DNA of 64,000 nucleotides from Blastocatellia bacterium UBA7656 (GTDB lineage Bacteria > Acidobacteriota > Blastocatellia > UBA7656): positions 34,157 through 98,156 of the forward strand of contig DLHY01000132.1 of NCBI GenBank assembly GCA_002483445.1, in the 5' to 3' direction. The notes beneath the pieces were generated by a model that was not told where the DNA came from, did no database searches, and saw only the letters and a program-made list of their open reading frames with translations. Shown in pieces: positions 51,193 through 59,530 of this stretch (the first letter of the stretch is position 1; every line of letters starts with the position of its first letter). The position numbers and the translations under genes were made by a program.

Positions 51193-52053
51193 ATGTGTAA
51201 TGCTCACAATCACCCTGCAGGATGCACCTGCGGATGGGGTGGGAATAGAAAGAGGAATGACCATGACAGCAACACTAACAAGGACCTGAAGAAATGGATC
51301 GATGATCTCTGGAACACTTTGGCCTTGGAAGCTCAGAAACAGAAAGAATGGCTGGATCGGCTCCTGTTATCGCTCGATGCTGGTTATCCTTTTGACCAAT
51401 TATTACCTAACTCATTTGATGACGTAAGGCCAGGCGATGTAATACTTCCCCTCCCTGCCACAATAAGCACAAAAAGCTGGTATGCCTACGTCAAGAGCAG
51501 CGCAAGTAAGGCAGCTAGTGAAAGCGTTAGAGAGTTGGATAGAATCCTTTCAGGCAGAAAGACAACTGCTCCCGCCTCGCATGCCCTCCTTGCCCTGACC
51601 AAGGATCCTCACACGGGCGAACAATTATATTTGGACCACACGCCAGAGGGAAGCCACATTTTAACTGAAACAGAATTCATCGAACGCTATGAGTATCGAA
51701 AATTCCATGTTGCCAGACCGTTGTCTTCGGTAGATGCCGATAAACTTGTTGAAGAGGCGAAAAAGAAAGATAAAACAACAAAAGAGATTGGGTCGGATTA
51801 TGGCCTTTGGGGAAGCAATATTGTTTGCTCCCAGAATGTTGGACTTATCTTGGCGAAATGTACTAAATTGCCTCTTCTCAAAACTTGGAAATTCAGAATA
51901 GGAGGTACGTTGTTTCCGGGTGCGAGGTTGAGCGTGAGCGATTTTTATGACAAACAGGATGCCGACGGAAAAAATTTCGTAATCTCCTGCATAACAAAAA
52001 CAAGGGAGAAAACTGAAAAGCCAAGAAAGAGTAAGAAATCACGGAAAGAGTGA
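51193..52053 (+). CDS. Cassette 4: permuted papain/NlpC-P60-like protein with N-terminal Cys/His motif
   Basis: A 286-residue protein with a strong AAGGAGG site. The N-terminus is MCNAHNHPAGCTCGWGG: Cys2, His5, His7, Cys11 and Cys13 followed by Gly-rich residues, a likely small metal-binding motif. Residues about 80-250 have the order expected of permuted papain-like (YebB/YiiX-type) enzymes: RPGDVILPLP, then SHALLALTKD (candidate His), and late NIVCSQNVGLILAK (candidate Cys). The tail is Lys-rich (EKPRKSKKSRKE). AT-rich composition sets it apart from host genes. Peptidase, amidase or toxin functions are all possible. Confidence 0.72.
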   Translation: MCNAHNHPAGCTCGWGGNRKRNDHDSNTNKDLKKWIDDLWNTLALEAQKQKEWLDRLLLSLDAGYPFDQLLPNSFDDVRPGDVILPLPATISTKSWYAYVKSSASKAASESVRELDRILSGRKTTAPASHALLALTKDPHTGEQLYLDHTPEGSHILTETEFIERYEYRKFHVARPLSSVDADKLVEEAKKKDKTTKEIGSDYGLWGSNIVCSQNVGLILAKCTKLPLLKTWKFRIGGTLFPGARLSVSDFYDKQDADGKNFVISCITKTREKTEKPRKSKKSRKE

Positions 52054-52068
52054 TAGACATTATCGGTT

Positions 52069-52314
52069 TTAAGGAGAAGCAGCGAATTGAAACAGATCAA
52101 AAGAGAGCAACGGATGACGACAACTAACTCGGAGATTGTGTAATCCACAGGCTATCTCCATCACCATATCCGATATCCCCTCTTTGGTCAGTCGCGACAT
52201 GTCTTTGACAATTCGACACCGCTTGACTCCCGCTATCGCGTTTTCTACACGACTTGGAAAGTTAATCTCAATAGACGAGTCATTCCCCGAAGAGGCGACA
52301 CCATAGTGAGGCAA
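52069..52314 (-). pseudogene. C-terminal remnant of an IS5-type (DDE_Tnp_4) transposase
   Basis: About 65 residues match the end of IS5-group transposases: SRVENAIAGVKRCRIVKD, then MVMEIACGLHNLRV, which contains the catalytic Glu region of the DDE domain. The 5' four-fifths of the gene and both terminal repeats are missing. It lies on the strand opposite to the cassettes, between cassette 4 and the SMP-30 gene, where an attC site would be expected. Confidence 0.8.
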
Positions 52315-52399
52315 GGGGCGGGCGAATCTTGCATTTCTCAGGTAAAGGCTAGTATGGTTCGGCTGCGGAAGTTCATAATGTTACAGAGAGGAGTTCCCG

Positions 52400-53416
52400 G
52401 TGAACAATTCCAACCCGCACTGCAAAACCGACGATGGTCATTTCCTCGTCTATTCCGAAGAGTTTTACGAGGTCTTGGGAGATGACCCGCATTTCTACAC
52501 GGTAATTGAAACTAACGCTCATGAAGGGCCTGTCTACGCCAAAGATGAGAAGGCGCTTTACTTTACTACAACTCCGGTAAGCAGCGATGTTCCTATAGCC
52601 GGGTCTAAACAGGTTGCTATCAAAAGAATTTCTCTAAACTGCGATCAGTTCCCTTTGGACTCGGAAGCCGCGACGATTATTTCTGATTGCTCTAACATGG
52701 CTAATGGAATGACTCTGGATCGTGAAGGGCGGTTGGTAACTTGCGAGCAGGGAACCAAAGCGACGCCAGCCCGGATTAGCCGCATGGACTTTAAGAGGGG
52801 CCATGTTGAAACGGTAGTAGATGAGTGGCGCGGCCTGCGATTTAACTCCCCTAACGATGTTGTGGTCAAAAGTGATGGCACTGTGTGGTTCACTGACCCA
52901 GGCTACGGGTCATTACAGGGATTTAAAGATGCCCCTTTGATTGGGGATTACGTGTATTGCTATGATCCGGCAAAGGATCAGATTTCAGTTGTTGCCGACT
53001 CATTCAACAAGCCTAACGGACTGGCGTTTTCACCAGATGAATCGATCTTGTACATCAATGACAGCGGGGCAATACAAGGCCCCGGCACATATTTCGTCAA
53101 TTTCCCGCACCACATACGAGCTTTCGATGTGGTGGGCGGACGGCACCTGATCAATGACCGTTTGTTTGCTGTCGTGACTCCGGGCATTCCCGATGGGCTG
53201 AAAGTTGACTCTGATGGTCGGGTGTACAGCTCTTCAGCGAGCGGCCTTCAGGTTTATAACAGCAACGGGGATTTAATCGGTGAGATCGTTGCGCCCGGAG
53301 TCGCAAACTTCACGTTTGGCAGTACGGGGAACAATGTTTTGTATATGATGGCTGATAACGTGATTTGGGCCGCAGAGATCAAAGCAGTCGGGGCCACACG
53401 CCCGCAGTCGACCTGA
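52400..53416 (+). CDS. SMP-30/gluconolactonase-like hydrolase
   Basis: A 338-residue six-bladed propeller of the SMP-30 family. The start is a GTG with AGAGGAG upstream. Motifs are HEGPVYAKDEKALYFTTTP (metal-binding Glu), NGMTLDREGRLVTCEQG, RFNSPNDVVVKSDGTVWFTDPGYG (Asn/Asp ligands), KPNGLAFSPDESILYINDSG (Asn, catalytic Asp) and IPDGLKVDSDGRVYSSSASG. Members hydrolyse sugar lactones with a divalent metal. No signal peptide is seen. It is larger than most cassette genes and its composition is closer to the host; it may be a captured chromosomal gene or the survivor of a rearrangement. Confidence 0.92.
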   Translation: MNNSNPHCKTDDGHFLVYSEEFYEVLGDDPHFYTVIETNAHEGPVYAKDEKALYFTTTPVSSDVPIAGSKQVAIKRISLNCDQFPLDSEAATIISDCSNMANGMTLDREGRLVTCEQGTKATPARISRMDFKRGHVETVVDEWRGLRFNSPNDVVVKSDGTVWFTDPGYGSLQGFKDAPLIGDYVYCYDPAKDQISVVADSFNKPNGLAFSPDESILYINDSGAIQGPGTYFVNFPHHIRAFDVVGGRHLINDRLFAVVTPGIPDGLKVDSDGRVYSSSASGLQVYNSNGDLIGEIVAPGVANFTFGSTGNNVLYMMADNVIWAAEIKAVGATRPQST

Positions 53417-53538
53417 CGACATTGTGAATCAAAATCATCAAAACTGAAATCCCGGAAGGAATCACTGGAAGCCTGGTCTGCAAGATCATCATTTCCATCA
53501 CCGAAACTCTAACCGGGATCGCCGGGAATACCAGTCAG

Positions 53539-53670
53539 TGAGTCGCTTTCAAATCGCCGATCAACTTACGGAGACTTTCTTCAACCGTGCCGCGAATCTC
53601 ACCCAGATGCTCTTCCGTGTCCGACTCGAATCTCAACACCAAAACAGGCTGCGTGTTCGACGCGCGCACG
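53539..53670. repeat. 132-bp duplicate of the phosphomannomutase 3' end
   Basis: Matches 54489-54620 with three substitutions (53610, 53618, 53667), about 98% identity, in the same orientation. It corresponds to the last 44 codons of the phosphomannomutase gene less its stop codon. It cannot be expressed as part of that gene. It sits 12 bp before the R' box at 53683, so the toxin cassette is flanked by direct copies. Confidence 0.95.
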
Positions 53671-53682
53671 CTGACCGTAAGC

Positions 53683-53689
53683 GTTAGAC
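53683..53689 (+). other. Isolated attC R' box (GTTAGAC)
   Basis: GTTAGAC fits the R' consensus and is preceded by CTGACCGTAAGC, like the right half of an attC site. The left half may be CTCTAAC at 53507-53513, with the 132-bp duplicate lying between the two halves. That would make it an attC split by an insertion; pairing between halves is only partial. Confidence 0.55.
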
Positions 53690-53732
53690 GGCTTGCCTAA
53701 AGTGCGGTATGCTCTCGCCCGGAAGGTGAATT

Positions 53733-53963
53733 ATGGAACAAGAACAAAGGCTCAGCCTCATAAACGAAATAAAGCAGATAGAACGGGAACTCTATCTGAA
53801 AAGAAGTCAGCTTGCTGCATCTGAAGAAACCAGCGCCGCTATCTACAAAGGGCTGGACCCGTCCGAATGGCAGCAGGTCTTCTCACGCTGCATCGAACAA
53901 ATAGGCGAACTCTCCAGTGGCGGCAATAGTGTTGAGGATGTGGCATCGGAGCGGCAGCGATGA
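53733..53963 (+). CDS. Putative antitoxin of a PIN-domain pair
   Basis: A 76-residue helical, charged protein (IKQIERELYLKRSQLAASEE) with GGAAGG upstream. It overlaps the PIN toxin start by 4 bp. It lacks an obvious AbrB or RHH domain, so its class is uncertain; the role is inferred from gene order, size and overlap. It starts 44 bp after the R' box at 53683, as expected for a cassette gene. Confidence 0.72.
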   Translation: MEQEQRLSLINEIKQIERELYLKRSQLAASEETSAAIYKGLDPSEWQQVFSRCIEQIGELSSGGNSVEDVASERQR

Positions 53964-54382
53964 GGCTTGTCGTCGACAGCAACATTTTCATCAGCAGCCT
54001 TGATCCGAAAGATATATTTCACAGCGAATGCTATCCCATCTTCGAGAGAATAGTTAAGTTCGAGATGGAGGCGCTTTGCCCCGCTTTGGTGTTGATCGAA
54101 ACAGTTTGTGTCATACGAAGAAGGACTAACAGTGAAAATGCCGCGCACAGTGTTTATAAGAGTCTGTCTTCATTGCCAAGTATCAATTGGTTTGACATTA
54201 CCCTTGCAGTTGCAGAAAGAGCCTGCCTTTTAGGAATTAAGACAGGGCTAAAAGGAGGCGATGCCATAGTGCTGCAAGTGGCAGACGAATACGGCATCCC
54301 GCTTCTAACCAAAGATAAGGAAATGAAGAACAAAGCGCCCACAGGAATTCTTGTGTTTGAGCCAGGTGATGTTCCGATGTAA
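53960..54382 (+). CDS. vapC: PIN-domain toxin (VapC-like)
   Basis: A 140-residue PIN nuclease. Acidic active-site residues are all present: Asp6 (RLVVDSNIFIS), Glu47 (ALVLIETVC), Asp101 (LKGGDAIVLQVA) and Asp119 (PLLTKDKEM). VapC toxins cleave tRNA or rRNA and are held inactive by the antitoxin encoded just upstream. It ends 9 bp before the last attC, so the pair forms a complete two-gene cassette. Toxin-antitoxin cassettes are thought to stabilise integron arrays. Confidence 0.88.
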   Translation: MRLVVDSNIFISSLDPKDIFHSECYPIFERIVKFEMEALCPALVLIETVCVIRRRTNSENAAHSVYKSLSSLPSINWFDITLAVAERACLLGIKTGLKGGDAIVLQVADEYGIPLLTKDKEMKNKAPTGILVFEPGDVPM

Positions 54383-54391
54383 CCAAATGCC

Positions 54392-54483
54392 GTCTAACAT
54401 CTGCATCAGCCGGAGTGCGGCAGCGAGTTTCGCATGGTTACTTGAGTATCTCGTGCCGCGCCTGGTTATGCGAGTCGTTAAAC
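54392..54483 (+). other. attC recombination site 5, abutting phosphomannomutase
   Basis: A 92-bp site with R'' GTCTAAC (54392-54398) and R' GTTAAAC (54477-54483), both matching consensus. GCAT and further GC-rich segments pair across the site with unpaired bases on one side; the central GAGTTTCGCATGG...GAGTATCTC also folds. The last base of R' is one base from the phosphomannomutase stop codon. Confidence 0.85.
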
Positions 54484-54484
54484 T

Positions 54485-55852
54485 CTAATGAGTCGCTTTC
54501 AAATCGCCGATCAACTTACGGAGACTTTCTTCAACCGTGCCGCGAATCTCACCCAGATGATCTTCCGAGTCCGACTCGAATCTCAACACCAAAACAGGCT
54601 GCGTGTTCGACGCGCGAACGAGTCCCCATCCGTGATCGAATAGAACTCTCGCGCCATCTATATCGATCACTTCATTCTTCTTTTTATACTCGGCAGTGAA
54701 AGCTGCTACGACATCGAACTTCACATCGTCAGGGCATTCGATTCTTATCTCAGGCGTGTTGACCATACGGGGCAATCCGTCGAGCAGGCTTGATAGCGGC
54801 CCTTCGGTGTTCGATAGAATTTCGAGCAGTCGCGCTCCGGCATAGATCGCATCGTCATAACCGAAATATCGGTCGGCGAAAAATATGTGTCCGCTCATTT
54901 CTCCCGCAAGCGCGGCATCGGTTTCTTTCATCTTCGCCTTGATGAGCGAATGACCGACTTTCCACATGATCGCATTGCCGCCGTGCGCGCGAATGTCGTC
55001 GAAGAGAGTCTGCGAGCATTTCACTTCAGAGATGAATGTCGCTCCCGGTCGCTCCTTGAGAATCGCTCGCGCGAAGATGACCATCAACTGATCGCCCCAG
55101 ATTATCCGGCCCTGCTCGTCGACCACTCCTATTCGGTCGCCGTCTCCGTCATAAGCAATTGCAAGATCAGCCTTGTGTTCTTTGACCGCATCAATAGCGA
55201 AGCGCATATTTTCCACGACGGTCGGATCAGGATGATGATTCGGGAAACGGCTGTCAGGCTCGCAGAATAAATCGATCACTTCGCATCCCAATCTTTTGTA
55301 GAGAGGAGCGCCCAGAAATCCGCCCATGCCGTTTCCGGCATCGACGACGACTTTCAATTTTCGAGCGCCGAATTTCACGTTCGAAGCAAGATAGTTGCTG
55401 TACTCACCCAGCACGTCGCGTTCTTCGCTCCTGCCGCTCCCCGAAGCGAAGCTGCGCGAGAGAATCGCCTGCTTGATCTCGTTTATCTGATTGCCGAAGA
55501 TCGAGCTTTTGCCCAGACAGATTTTGAATCCGTTGTTGTCCGCCGGATTGTGGCTCCCGGTTATCATCACTCCGGCGTCAACCGATTGAGTAAACAAAGT
55601 GTAGTAAAGCACGGGCGTTGGAACCATTCCGACATCGATCACATCACAGCCCGTCTCGTTGAGTCCTCGAATCAGGATGTCTCGAAACACGGGCGAGCTT
55701 TCCCGCGCGTCGCGACCGAGGCTCACTCTCCGTGCGCCTTTCGATTGATAGAAAGTTCCTACCCCGCGGGCTACATCGTAAACCGTGTCTTCAGTGAGGT
55801 CGCGTCCCACGACGCCGCGAATGTCGTATTCTCTAAATATATGTTCGTTCAT
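54485..55852 (-). CDS. manB: Phosphomannomutase/phosphoglucomutase
   Basis: A 455-residue alpha-D-phosphohexomutase. It begins IFREYDIRGVVGRDLTEDTV, and the phosphoserine loop is VMITGSHNPADNNGFKIC. The metal-binding loop is YDGDGDRIGVVDEQG, the sugar-specificity loop GEMSGHIFF, and the phosphate-binding loop is RASNTQPVLVLRFE. It interconverts mannose or glucose 1- and 6-phosphates, feeding nucleotide-sugar and polysaccharide synthesis. The length is normal and the reading frame is intact despite the cassette array touching its 3' end. The last 44 codons are duplicated at 53539-53670. Confidence 0.94.
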   Translation of the reverse strand: MNEHIFREYDIRGVVGRDLTEDTVYDVARGVGTFYQSKGARRVSLGRDARESSPVFRDILIRGLNETGCDVIDVGMVPTPVLYYTLFTQSVDAGVMITGSHNPADNNGFKICLGKSSIFGNQINEIKQAILSRSFASGSGRSEERDVLGEYSNYLASNVKFGARKLKVVVDAGNGMGGFLGAPLYKRLGCEVIDLFCEPDSRFPNHHPDPTVVENMRFAIDAVKEHKADLAIAYDGDGDRIGVVDEQGRIIWGDQLMVIFARAILKERPGATFISEVKCSQTLFDDIRAHGGNAIMWKVGHSLIKAKMKETDAALAGEMSGHIFFADRYFGYDDAIYAGARLLEILSNTEGPLSSLLDGLPRMVNTPEIRIECPDDVKFDVVAAFTAEYKKKNEVIDIDGARVLFDHGWGLVRASNTQPVLVLRFESDSEDHLGEIRGTVEESLRKLIGDLKATH

Positions 55853-55978
55853 TGTGTCGATCCTCAGTTTTCAGCCCGCAATTATCGCAGCTTGAATCGA
55901 AAGATGCTACCTGAACGAAATGCGAACACGCATCAGGCGGATAAGAGTAGGGCAATATTGTTTCAGCAGAAAGAAAAG

Positions 55979-56082
55979 AACCACAGATGAACACAGATAA
56001 ACACGGCTGCGATGCGATAAGAAAAGCGGGAGAAATTTTCGGCTTATTCTTTATCTGTGTCCATCCGTGTTCATCTGTGGTT
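55979..56082. repeat. Inverted repeat of ACAGAT/ACGGAT units
   Basis: Outer arms AACCACAGATGAACAC (55979-55994) and its perfect complement (56067-56082) are 16 bp long. Inside, units ACAGATAAACACGG on the left and ATCTGTGTCCATCCGTG on the right continue the pattern with about a ten-base period. A 42-bp centre separates the arms (56007-56048). This is the same widespread intergenic type as the degenerate copy at 3736-3812. It fills most of the 303-bp gap between phosphomannomutase and the BACON cytochrome gene. Confidence 0.88.
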
Positions 56083-56155
56083 TCTCTTCGATCCATCCTT
56101 TCGAAAGGGGCTTACGGACAGAAGAGGATTTGCGCGGATGCTCTGCATCCTCTCA

Positions 56156-59100
56156 TCAAGACCCTTTCTGCTTTACGGTGAAAAGCTGTCCTCCCATTTT
56201 GATAGTTCCGGTGCGAGTCTGTCCCGTGTTGTTGCGCGAAATCGAATAACTCACCACGCCGCCTCCGCTCCCCGTTGCTCCTGCGGTGATGGTTATCCAA
56301 CTGGCCTGACTCACAGCAGTCCATGCGCATCCGGCAGGCGCGGTGACAGTGATCGTGCCTGCATCTTTCGCTTTTTTATGCGTGTGGCTCGTCGGTGAAA
56401 TCTGGACGATGCACGGAGCGGGAGGCGGGGCTGCCGCCTGACTCACAGTGAACGTCCTGCCCGCTATGGTCATCGTTCCCGCTCGCGCTTCTCCTGTGTT
56501 CGGATCAACTGTGTAATTCACCGTCCCGTTGCCGCTCCCCGATGCGCCCGACGTTATTCGAATCCATCCGACACTGCTGGCAGCAGTCCACGCGCAGCCC
56601 GCGCCCGCAGATATGCTCACCGCGCCAGTTCCGCCGCCTGAGGCAATACTTGCTGAAGCTGGTGAAATCGAGTAAGAGCAGGCTGGAGGTGTTGCGCCGG
56701 ATTGCGTGATGCTGAAAGTCAGTCCGGCAACACTCAACGACGCAGCGCGCGAGCCTGCGCTCGTGTTTGGCGCGACTGTGTATCGCACTTCGCCCGCCCC
56801 GCTTCCCGATGCGCCCTGCGTGATCGTCACCCAGCCAACATTCACGGACGCAGTCCAGCTACAACCCGCGGTCGTACTGACCGTAACCGCGCCAGTCCCG
56901 CCGCTCGCTGCGAAACTCGCCGATGAAGGCGAGATTGCGTAAGTACACGCGGGTGGCGTTGCGCCGGATTGCGAGACGCTGAAGGTCTGTCCGGCAACGG
57001 TGACGGATGCAGCGCGCGAGCTTGTGCTTGTGTTCGGCGAAACCGTGTAGCGGACTTCGCCCGACCCGCTTCCCGTCGCGCCCTGCGTGATGGTTATCCA
57101 GCCGACGCTCACCGATGCAGTCCAGTTGCAACCCGCTGTTGTGTTGACATTGACCGCGCCCGTCCCGCCGCCTGCCGGGAAAGATGCGCTCGCAGGCGAT
57201 ATCGTGAATGAGCATGTGGGGCCGCCGCCGAACGTGGCCCGATACCATCTCATCAGATCGCGCAACGCCTGCGGTGGATTTGTCGGCGCGGGCTGCCCCA
57301 GCACGGTATCGACACGGTTTATGCCGTGACAGTTCGTGCAGCTTCGCATCTCGCCCGCTGCAAATGTGACCCAGTAGCGTTCGCGCACTAGAGGTTCGCC
57401 CGTCGGCTTCACGAGTTGCCACGATAGAGCGCGACGCGCAGGAACAAAAGCGGCCATGCTCCCGTCCGCACCGAGCGCGACTCCTCCCGGCGGCGCTCCG
57501 GCAGAAAAAGGCCCCAGGCCATCGTGCATTGGCTGACCTATCGGGCGACGGCCCGCGCGAAAATTCGTGTAGCCGCGAATCAGATCGGCCTGAATGAATT
57601 GAAGATACTGAATCTCGACCGGTGTCGCTCCCGGCTCTGCGGTCTGGGTCCCGCCGCCGAAGATTTTCAAATTGTAGTCCTGCTGACGGTCTGCGCGGCG
57701 CGTGACGTTTCGGCTCACTACGAGCGCAAGCCCGCGCGATTGCAAAAAGGTTCGCAACTGATCTATCCCTGATTGACCGCCAAGCTCTTCATTGAGGATT
57801 TGAGTTTCGATGGCAGGCAGCGGGTTCGTGTGACGTTGCGGGCGCGGGCGCGCGGCGACTTCAACAGGATCGAGTTCCCACATCTCGCCGCTAAAGGAAA
57901 GCTGCGAATAAGATTGATTGTCCCAGTAGGAAATCGCTTTGAAGATTCCGCCCGCGATCAATCTTCCGGCGGGCGTGTAGTAAGGCGCTCCCTGTTGCAA
58001 TCTCACGAGGCGGAAGTTGTAACGCGATGAAAGAATGCCCGAAACTTCGCGATCAGCATAAGGCGAGGTCGTCTGCACACAGATGAGCGTCGCGTCCGTA
58101 AGCGGCGTCGGGTTGCGCATCAATCCCGGATGCCCCGCAGGAATCGATTGGCCGTCCGTGAGCGCGTTCGCCGATACGGGATTGGTCACAAAATCGATCT
58201 GCATGTTATCCGCGTTGACGCTTTCGGCTGCAAGGATGCCGACGATTTGCCCCGCGGCGTGCGTGCCGAATTCAGGGGCGCGTGTGCAATAAAAATATCC
58301 CGGTCTAGTCGGGTCTTCCTTGAATTGAAAAAGATTGTCCGCTACTCGCCTCGCCGCGGGCGCGATGAATTCAGGCAAGCCCTGATGCGACGAGTTGAAA
58401 TAGGCAATCAATTCATGGCGGCCCATGTGATTGAGCGTTTCAACCGCAGTGCCGTCTTCGTTCATCTGCCACGGGAAGAAATGATTCATCGTGTGGCCGT
58501 GATAGAAACTGCTCGACGGCTGATTGCGCGGTTCGGGAAAAACTTCCTGGTTGGTCGCTAACTGCTGCGCGCTCGTTTCCGAAGCGTAATTGAACGCGCC
58601 GTAAGGCCGCGTGCCGTCATTATTCTGCTGATCGCGTTGAAGATGATCCCAGCGCGTGAAAATCACGCGCCCGTCCGAAGCGATTGTGGGCGTGAAATCT
58701 CCAGAAGTAGCATGATCGAGAAGTTTCAAATCAGTCCCGTCCGCACTCATAGACCAGATGCCGGTGTTGGTAGGCACTGATTCATATTCGTCGAGTTGGG
58801 GATAAAGCAATCGATTACCGTTGTGCGGTCGGTCTGAGGTGAAAAGAATCCGATCATCAGTGCCGTAGATCGGCGAGATATTATTCGAATCCGCAGGCTG
58901 CGCCAATTTTCTGATCGCCACGGTCTGCCCCTGCGCGATGCCTGTGACCTCGTAGATTTGCCAGTAGACAGGCGAGTAATCATCCTTCGTCGTCCCTCCC
59001 ACGACCATCGAAAACACGGCCTTCGTTCCCGACCAGTGAACAGACGGCTCGCGGACGGCGATCTCGCTTCTCGGCTGAAGTCCGTAGCCCGCTTGCGCCG

Positions 59101-59401
59101 TGAGATTGCGCAGAGTCCCGTCGCCGTATCTGATGTAGAGGTCGCCCCCCCTCGGCGTGTAGGCGGTCGAAGCGTTGTGATTGCCGAAGGTGGCATTGAC
59201 GGTAGAGAAGTCTCCGCCGAACGGTGGCTGCGTGACGAACATAATCGTGGGCGGCGTCGAAGCGCGCGAGGAAGTCGCATCCCATCGTTTCATTTTCATC
59301 GAAGCAAGAGAGATGAGAAGGAATGCGGCGAGCAGGATAACTTTAGCGACTCTGGACCAATTCGCAGATGGGCGGACGCAGAGCAGAGGTTTGGATAGCA
59401 C
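56156..59401 (-). CDS. Secreted propeller / cytochrome c / four-BACON-domain protein
   Basis: A 1081-residue exported protein with a GTG start and GGAG seven bases upstream. A signal or anchor segment lies at about residues 17-36 (VAKVILLAAFLLISLAS). Residues 50-640 form a TolB-like propeller with DDRILFTSDRPHNGNRL and DGRVIFTRWDHLQRDQQNND, a layout similar to the HZS-alpha type middle domain of multiheme proteins. One heme motif, CTNCH, follows near residue 690. The last 350 residues are four BACON domains, each with a 'C-x-W-T-A-x-S ... W-I-T-I' pattern. It is probably a surface protein that binds carbohydrate or mucin-like material and contains a covalent heme. It shares its region with no obvious partner gene. 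Confidence 0.85.
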   Translation of the reverse strand: MLSKPLLCVRPSANWSRVAKVILLAAFLLISLASMKMKRWDATSSRASTPPTIMFVTQPPFGGDFSTVNATFGNHNASTAYTPRGGDLYIRYGDGTLRNLTAQAGYGLQPRSEIAVREPSVHWSGTKAVFSMVVGGTTKDDYSPVYWQIYEVTGIAQGQTVAIRKLAQPADSNNISPIYGTDDRILFTSDRPHNGNRLLYPQLDEYESVPTNTGIWSMSADGTDLKLLDHATSGDFTPTIASDGRVIFTRWDHLQRDQQNNDGTRPYGAFNYASETSAQQLATNQEVFPEPRNQPSSSFYHGHTMNHFFPWQMNEDGTAVETLNHMGRHELIAYFNSSHQGLPEFIAPAARRVADNLFQFKEDPTRPGYFYCTRAPEFGTHAAGQIVGILAAESVNADNMQIDFVTNPVSANALTDGQSIPAGHPGLMRNPTPLTDATLICVQTTSPYADREVSGILSSRYNFRLVRLQQGAPYYTPAGRLIAGGIFKAISYWDNQSYSQLSFSGEMWELDPVEVAARPRPQRHTNPLPAIETQILNEELGGQSGIDQLRTFLQSRGLALVVSRNVTRRADRQQDYNLKIFGGGTQTAEPGATPVEIQYLQFIQADLIRGYTNFRAGRRPIGQPMHDGLGPFSAGAPPGGVALGADGSMAAFVPARRALSWQLVKPTGEPLVRERYWVTFAAGEMRSCTNCHGINRVDTVLGQPAPTNPPQALRDLMRWYRATFGGGPTCSFTISPASASFPAGGGTGAVNVNTTAGCNWTASVSVGWITITQGATGSGSGEVRYTVSPNTSTSSRAASVTVAGQTFSVSQSGATPPACTYAISPSSASFAASGGTGAVTVSTTAGCSWTASVNVGWVTITQGASGSGAGEVRYTVAPNTSAGSRAASLSVAGLTFSITQSGATPPACSYSISPASASIASGGGTGAVSISAGAGCAWTAASSVGWIRITSGASGSGNGTVNYTVDPNTGEARAGTMTIAGRTFTVSQAAAPPPAPCIVQISPTSHTHKKAKDAGTITVTAPAGCAWTAVSQASWITITAGATGSGGGVVSYSISRNNTGQTRTGTIKMGGQLFTVKQKGS

Positions 59402-59530
59402 AGAAGTTCTCCTGGAGTAGATAGACTTGAGGCTACCGGGTGGGCGGTTATCGCAGGGCCGCGATTGCCTGATAAGTTGTGAGGCAGGGCATTGAAACAG
59501 GCCGGATTATCTACAAGCGAGCGATTTAAG

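Larger units (their letters stand above)
49225..54483 (+). mobile_element. Integron cassette array without integrase (CALIN)
   Basis: The block is bounded by an R'-type box GTTAGGC at 49225 and by the R' box GTTAAAC of the last attC at 54477-54483. All confident genes inside read on the plus strand, and several start 20-45 bases after an R' box, which is cassette architecture. attC sites were seen at 49628-49719, 50540-50631 and 54392-54483, with weaker ones at 50837-50944 and 50995-51168 and a lone R' at 53683. Cassettes differ in base composition from each other. No tyrosine recombinase is encoded in the window. An IS5-type transposase tail and a duplicated phosphomannomutase end show later rearrangement. 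Confidence 0.8.
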
